From assembly GCF_016741935.1 (NCBI RefSeq), contig NZ_JAERRG010000012.1, positions 244,962 through 308,961 of the forward strand: a stretch of DNA of 64,000 nt, written 5' to 3'. Positions 62,456-64,000 of this stretch are shown here, one piece after another. The notes beneath the pieces are model-generated. The model searched no databases and was not told the origin of the DNA. It saw nothing but the letters and a program-made list of their open reading frames with translations. Made by a program: the position numbers and the translations under genes. Each line of letters starts with the position of its first letter. Position 1 is the first letter of the stretch. Source of the DNA: Streptomyces endocoffeicus. Its GTDB lineage: Bacteria > Actinomycetota > Actinomycetes > Streptomycetales > Streptomycetaceae.

Positions 62456-63913
62456 TCACACCCCCATCTCGGCCGCTATCCGTCCATTGCGCACCGCCAT
62501 GACCAGCGCGGAGTGATCCGCTTCCGTGCGATCCGCGTACCCCACCGCGAAGCCGGCCACCGCCTCGTCCAGCTCCTCCCCCTTGCCGCAGTAACCGGCC
62601 AGCATCCGGGGGTCCGCGCTGTGGGAGTGCGCCCGGGCCAGCAGGGCCCCGGTCATCCGCCCGTAGTCATCCATCTGGTCCGCGGCCAGGGCCGCCGGGT
62701 CCACGCTTCCCTTGCGGTTGCGGAACTGGCGCACCTGGTAATGCCGCCCCCGCACCGTGGTCCACCCCAGCAGGATGTCGCTGACCACCTGCATCCGCTT
62801 CTGGCCGAGCACCACCCGCCGCCCCTCGTGTGTGACATCCGGCACCTCGAAGCCGGCCGTCGCCAGATGCGGCAGCAACGCGGAGGGGCGCGCCTCCTTC
62901 ACCTGGAGCACCAGCGGCTCGCCCCGGTGGTCGAGCAGCAGCACCACATAGGAACGGGTGCCCACGCTGCCCGTCCCGACGACCCGGAACGCCACATCGT
63001 GCACCTCGTACCGCGAGAGCAGCGGCAGCCGGTCCTCCGGCAGCGTGCCCAGATACCCGGCGAGCGAGGAGGCCACCGCCGCCGCCTCCTCGTCCGGCAC
63101 CCTCCGCAGCACCGGCGGCGCGTCCACGAAGCGCCGGGCCTCCCGTCGGCCGGAGACGCCTTCCTCGCCGGGCACGGGCTCGGTGGCCCTGGCTGCGTAC
63201 CGCGCGCTGGTGTTCCGCCGGGCCTTCTCGGAGATCCGCTCCAGCGTGCCCACCAGGTCCTTGGCGTCCGTGTGGGAGACCAACTCCTCGTCCGCGATCG
63301 CGTTCCACGCCTCCGTCGCCGGGAGCTTGGCCAGCAGCCGCACCGTGCGCCGATAGGCACCGACCGCGTCCTGGGCGGCCGCCCGGCAGGTGTCCTCGTC
63401 GGCGCCCGCCTCCCGTCCGGCCAGCACCAGCGAGACCGCGAGCCGCTTCACATCCCACTCCCACGGACCGTGGACGGTCTCGTCGAAGTCGTTGAGATCG
63501 ATGATCAGGCCACCGCGCGCATCCCCGTAGATCCCGAAGTTGGCGGCATGGGCATCGCCACACAGCTGGGCCCCGATACCGGTCACCGGCGTGGACGTGA
63601 GGTCGTGTGCCATCAGCCCGGCGGCCCCGCGCAGAAAGGAGAAGGGGTTCGCGGCCATCCGCCCGACCCGGATCGGGGTGAGCTCCGGCAGCCGCCCGGC
63701 GTTGGACCGCTCGACGGCCGCCACCGGATCCGGCCGCCCGGTGTCCCTCGGCGGCTCGGCATGCGCCGAGCGCGGCACGCTCTTGCGCAGCGCCTTGCCC
63801 CGCTGCCGGGGAGAGGGGCCCTCACCGTGCCACACGGCGAAGCCCGGAACCGGCGGCAGCCGCCGGGCCACCCCACCACTTCCGTCGCCGTCAACGCTCC
63901 GGTCGTCCGTCAT
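62456..63913 (-). CDS. DUF2252 family protein
   Basis: The 485-residue protein belongs to DUF2252, whose fold looks like aminoglycoside and choline kinases. Kinase-like residues are LCGDAHAANFGIYGD (about 118-132) and DLNDFDET (about 138-145), matching the catalytic and metal motifs in reverse spacing to typical kinases. No substrate is known. The ATG at 63913 has GGGGG upstream, and a 10-codon ATG ORF at 63942-63910 overlaps it. A 9-bp repeat array lies 28 bp upstream and runs off the window. Confidence 0.87.
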   Translation of the reverse strand: MTDDRSVDGDGSGGVARRLPPVPGFAVWHGEGPSPRQRGKALRKSVPRSAHAEPPRDTGRPDPVAAVERSNAGRLPELTPIRVGRMAANPFSFLRGAAGLMAHDLTSTPVTGIGAQLCGDAHAANFGIYGDARGGLIIDLNDFDETVHGPWEWDVKRLAVSLVLAGREAGADEDTCRAAAQDAVGAYRRTVRLLAKLPATEAWNAIADEELVSHTDAKDLVGTLERISEKARRNTSARYAARATEPVPGEEGVSGRREARRFVDAPPVLRRVPDEEAAAVASSLAGYLGTLPEDRLPLLSRYEVHDVAFRVVGTGSVGTRSYVVLLLDHRGEPLVLQVKEARPSALLPHLATAGFEVPDVTHEGRRVVLGQKRMQVVSDILLGWTTVRGRHYQVRQFRNRKGSVDPAALAADQMDDYGRMTGALLARAHSHSADPRMLAGYCGKGEELDEAVAGFAVGYADRTEADHSALVMAVRNGRIAAEMGV

Positions 63914-63940
63914 CGCGCCCCCGCCCTTCTCGCACACGAC

Positions 63941-64000
63941 ATCGACTGAATCGACTGAATCGACTGAATCGACTGAATCGACTGAATCGACTGAATCGAC
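63941..64000. repeat. 9-bp tandem repeat upstream of the DUF2252 gene
   Basis: ATCGACTGA repeats six times perfectly and continues as ATCGAC to the end of the window, so its true length is unknown. Confidence 0.95.

Overview
The window is high-GC actinobacterial DNA and almost certainly from the chromosomal core of a Streptomyces. The grounds are the strong G/C third-position bias, GTG starts, rare TTA codons, Tat and LAxTG-type secretion signals, a mycobacterial-type proteasome activator (Bpa), a mycothiol-type DinB protein, a SARP regulator and paired Ser/Thr kinases. From memory, the order aspS - acyl-CoA dehydrogenase - M18 aminopeptidase - bkd - kinases - bpa - second bkd - paa resembles the aspS/bkd region of S. 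coelicolor; this was not checked. No rRNA, tRNA, IS element, CRISPR array or replication origin was found.

Layout. 0-5.2 kb: secreted intradiol dioxygenase-like protein, aspS and a PAS/GAF/SpoIIE-type phosphatase with an ATPase module. 5.4-11.7 kb: an envelope island with a Tat-exported DyP peroxidase, a beta-helix lipoprotein (with a TTA codon), a membrane-anchored protein and an 860-residue LANTG sortase substrate. 11.8-18 kb: pirin, SseB-like protein, long acyl-CoA dehydrogenase, a secreted TNT-domain protein followed by a small candidate immunity protein, and an M18 aminopeptidase. 18-28 kb: SARP regulator, two lipoproteins (DUF4232 and NlpC/P60-like), a membrane HTH protein with a TTA codon, a thioredoxin/NHL protein, a DinB-like protein and a GntR-MFS pair. 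28.3-32 kb: first branched-chain keto-acid dehydrogenase operon (E1a-E1b-E2). 32-44.6 kb: orphan response regulator, an APH-type kinase with a TTA codon, two divergent Ser/Thr kinases, Bpa, quinone oxidoreductase, K+ channel, MoeA and MobA. 44.6-48.9 kb: second keto-acid dehydrogenase operon and a divergent Lrp regulator. 49-59.8 kb: phenylacetate genes (TetR, paaH, paaN, paaABCDE) interrupted by a TrmH-HTTM-DUF5819 operon. 59.8-64 kb: an acyl-CoA dehydrogenase with a KstR-like box, rhodanese, J-domain-like protein and DUF2252 protein.

How they work together. The second half is catabolic: two keto-acid dehydrogenases, the phenylacetyl-CoA epoxidase genes, beta-oxidation enzymes and their regulators. 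The same 14-bp palindrome family (ACCGA-N4-TCGGT) lies before paaA, between paaH and paaN, and before the second keto-acid dehydrogenase operon. This suggests one TetR regulon linking them. At many gene ends, short tandem repeats of 7-42 bp start at or contain the stop codon and run into the intergenic space, an unusual genome-wide-looking habit that deserves a systematic count.
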